DNA from: Latrodectus hesperus
Lineage: Eukaryota > Arthropoda > Arachnida > Araneae > Theridiidae
Reading direction: 5' to 3'
NCBI GenBank assembly: GCA_037975125.1
Contig: CM075858.1
Span: 63,865,640-63,929,639 of the forward strand
Length of the DNA stretch: 64,000 nt
Part shown: positions 62,179 to 64,000 of the stretch, one piece after another
How positions within the stretch are numbered: the stretch's first letter is position 1
Layout of the letters: every line of letters starts with the position of its first letter
The notes under the pieces: generated by a model
The model's database searches: none
What the model was told of the DNA's origin: nothing
What the model saw: the letters and a program-made list of their open reading frames with translations, nothing else
Made by a program: the position numbers and the translations under genes

Positions 62179-62508
62179 TGCTGTTGTTGTTACTTATGAC
62201 ACTTGGACAAATCAAGATCGCTAGCCGACGGCTATACAAAATTAAGTCAGAAGGGTGGGTCTATGTTCTAAGACTATTCCGATAGATGGCACCACCAGAG
62301 GATCCAACTCAATTTTGACTTTGATCTGGAGGGAAAGGAAATTTTCTCCAGGCCATTATACACCCATTGTAACTACTCAACGACCGACCACATGCCTTTC
62401 GATTCCAATGATTCAATGAGCGCATATATCGCATGTACTCGGTAAGTCTTTGGCGACAATGGGAATCGAACCCAGCACTTCCGGACAGAAGGCCAAAGAT
62501 TCATAACC
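62179..62508. repeat. Dispersed repeat ('gatagatggcaccacca' family), copy 2
   Basis: Matches copy 1 at 5651 block by block and runs further, through CAACGACCGACCACATGCCT to GGGAATCGAACCCAGCACTT and CCGGACAGAAGGCC. The reverse complement of GGAATCGAACCC fits a tRNA box B, so the longer copy suggests a tRNA-derived end on the minus strand. Confidence 0.85.
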
Positions 62509-62625
62509 TTAACTGATTCTAATTTTAAAATGCTTCGAATATTTTCTTTTTTTGTTAGTTCTAAGAAACATTCGAGTTATTCGTTGTCTTAAATCCAAAT
62601 TTTAATTAAATATTCTATGTGTGTG

Positions 62626-62627
<2 letters not shown>

Positions 62628-62693
<66 letters not shown>
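62628..62693. repeat. (TA)n microsatellite
   Basis: A TA run of about 66 bp preceded by GTGTGTGTAA. AATCCAAAT at 62592 and its complement ATTTGGATT at 62692 bracket the tract loosely. Confidence 0.96.
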
Positions 62694-62696
<3 letters not shown>

Positions 62697-62772
62697 GATT
62701 CATAGCGAAGTTGGCAAATGAGTAATTACCACATCGAGCGAGGGTGTTTATATTGGTTCGGAATCTATGGTT

Positions 62773-62910
62773 TGTTTGTCCCTCAATGGTAATTTTTTGC
62801 ATACAAAGGTTATATTTAGACAGAAACCTATTGTTAAAGTGAGTGAGATTCGAACCTGAAAACCATGAAACTGAGAACCAGGTCGAAAGCTATTCATACA
62901 TCGAACTCGA
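62773..62910 (-). repeat. SINE family copy
   Basis: Has TTTTTTGCATACAAAGGTTA, an intact GAGATTCGAACCTG (box B complement) and a GAACCAGGTCG...TTCATACATCGAACTCGA tail. The central body is partly deleted. Confidence 0.8.
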
Positions 62911-63724
62911 GAAATATAAAAATAGATAATTAAATATGCAAGTATTACTTTAAAAGCTTAATCTATTTGTAATATTTTTCTCAGAGAAAACTGCATAAAA
63001 ATACGCGTAAAATATTTATTAAAATTTAATTTTAGAATACATGTCATTATTACTATCAAGCATAAAAAAAACTAACAATAAAAAAAGCAAAAAATAATGA
63101 AAACAAGCACTCACGAAAAACGCTCAGATAAGCATCACTGTAATTATTATCAAAAAAAGACCCAAATCTTCCTACGTAAAAATTCTCACATCAAAGGATT
63201 CCATTGAGTGATCTCTCATATTTAGAGATTATCTCCAAAGTAAACGTTTTGATTCATTTAATCAGATAATTACGAAGTCCTTCAATCATTTCTGGTAATT
63301 ACATTCTTTCAACAGTTAACTGATAGAGACAGGAAAAAGTAGGAACACTTTTCAAGAAAAAACATGCAGTTAGTTTACTCGTACGTTAAACTCATCAATT
63401 GATAAGACTTCCACTTCATCAGGAATCCAGAATCGGAAGAGCAAAAAAAGTTTTTCTGCGCTAAAAGTTTCTTGAAAATGCGGCACGGGCACAATTTCAT
63501 TCACGCATTTTTATTTTTTACAGTAAAAAAATAAATGATCGTTGCATTAAAAAGCGATTTGTTTAAAATTTTAGCTTTAAAATGGTCCTCTACTACAGTT
63601 ACTCTATAATGAGAATTTACCTCAATATTTCAAGATCACAAAAGAGGAAAAAATCAGATATTTTATTGATATATATTTAATTAAAAATATCACTTTGCTC
63701 AGTAAATCTCAAATAGGGAGGAAT

Positions 63725-63885
63725 TGTTTGACGTGCAACGATCATTTTTTGCACACGGGGCTAATAGGCTGGGACCTATAGTTTAAAATGGATTCCGAAC
63801 CACTACAAATATCCACATCCAAGGCAGGATTCGAACCCACGAACTGTTGAAGACAAGAGCAGTAACCATTCGATTGCCAGCTCAG
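63725..63885 (-). repeat. tRNA-derived SINE, best-preserved copy (reference for family)
   Basis: The plus strand reads CGATCATTTTTTGCACACGG, GGGACCTATAGTTTAAAATG, GATTCCGAACCACTACAAAT, ATCCACATCC, CAGGATTCGAACCCACGAAC, TGTTGA...GAGCAGTAACCATTCGATTGCCAGCTC. Read on the minus strand it starts GAGCTGGCAATCGAATGGTTAC, like a tRNA box A region, followed by GTGGGTTCGAATCCTG, a canonical box B. The non-tRNA body ends with CCGTGTGCAAAAAATGATCG. All other entries called SINE family copy are compared with this one. Confidence 0.88.
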
Positions 63886-64000
63886 CTTTAATAAGGAGAG
63901 AAACATTAATTTTTGCCCTATATTTATTATTACTTTCAATCCATTCGTCAAATAAATTTATATTAAAAGCCCTTGGATCAAAACAAGAAACAAGAAATTC

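Larger units (their letters stand above)
53601..64000 (-). other. groucho 5' intron or upstream region
   Basis: Upstream (right) of the first recognised exon. It holds SINE copies, a (TA)n tract at 54255, a 257-bp tandem duplication at 55481, a GC-rich island at 57150-58420, an internally deleted LINE at 59249-60072, a degenerate tandem array at about 60309-61160, and a further (TA)n tract at 62628. No initiator exon or promoter could be identified, so the 5' exon either lies beyond 64000 or is too short to see. Confidence 0.65.

Noticed and set aside
63826..63845. Possible tRNA genes from GGTTCGAATCC sequences on the minus strand
   Set aside because: No complete cloverleaf or anticodon arm could be found, and the sequences recur with a shared non-tRNA body, so they are SINEs.
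1..64000. CRISPR array, operon, rRNA or prophage
   Set aside because: The split gene, SINEs, LINEs and microsatellites show an animal nuclear genome, and no regularly spaced identical repeats or rRNA-like blocks were seen.

Overview
This is an animal nuclear window, AT-rich and mostly intronic. Its only securely recognised gene is the N-terminal half of a Groucho/TLE transcriptional corepressor on the minus strand, split over seven exons between 53600 and 11888. Both ends lie outside the recognised exons: the first coding exon (the M-Y-P-like start) is not seen to the right of 53600, and the rest of the GP, CcN, SP and WD40 regions must lie to the left of 11888. The seven exons splice in frame with consensus GT/AG sites. 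They give [12 protein letters not shown]..., then ...[64 protein letters not shown]..., [14 protein letters not shown]..., and QQIHAQHLPPQ...GLLALSSSLGG, followed by a 23-nt exon reading AHSSEDRH.

The protein is plainly arthropod-like (the IIG/QQIHAQ junction). The interspersed repeats resemble families I associate with spiders from memory, in particular a segment near 18950-19030 and the 'gatagatggcaccacca' family. I therefore infer a chelicerate, probably a spider. No search was run.

Layout, left to right. 1-11.9 kb is AT-rich sequence downstream of the last recognised groucho exon. It holds a possible orphan exon at 2408-2461, a (TA)n tract, SINE copies and two GC-richer islands. 11.9-25.5 kb carries four groucho exons and intervening introns. 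25.5-50.4 kb is one 24.9-kb intron with several GC-rich islands that look like candidate cis-regulatory elements, a decayed LINE RNase H/C-terminal fragment with a 58-bp nested insertion, a perfect 48-bp palindrome and many SINEs. 50.4-53.6 kb carries three exons of the Q (tetramerisation) domain. 53.6-64 kb is the 5' intron or upstream region, with a 257-bp tandem duplication, a large GC-rich island at 57.2-58.4 kb, an internally deleted LINE bounded by a 12-bp target-site duplication (59249-60072), and a degenerate ~190-bp tandem array.

The dominant repeat is a ~165-bp tRNA-derived SINE-like family. I count about 32 copies, and all appear to lie in the same orientation: the Pol III box B sense is on the minus strand, the same strand as groucho. 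Six long (TA)n microsatellites are scattered through the window. No operon, CRISPR array, rRNA or genuine tRNA gene was found, and no complete protein-coding gene is contained here. The strongest leads for something undescribed are the orphan exon, the SINE orientation bias, the GGGCCC-bearing islands and the satellite-like array.
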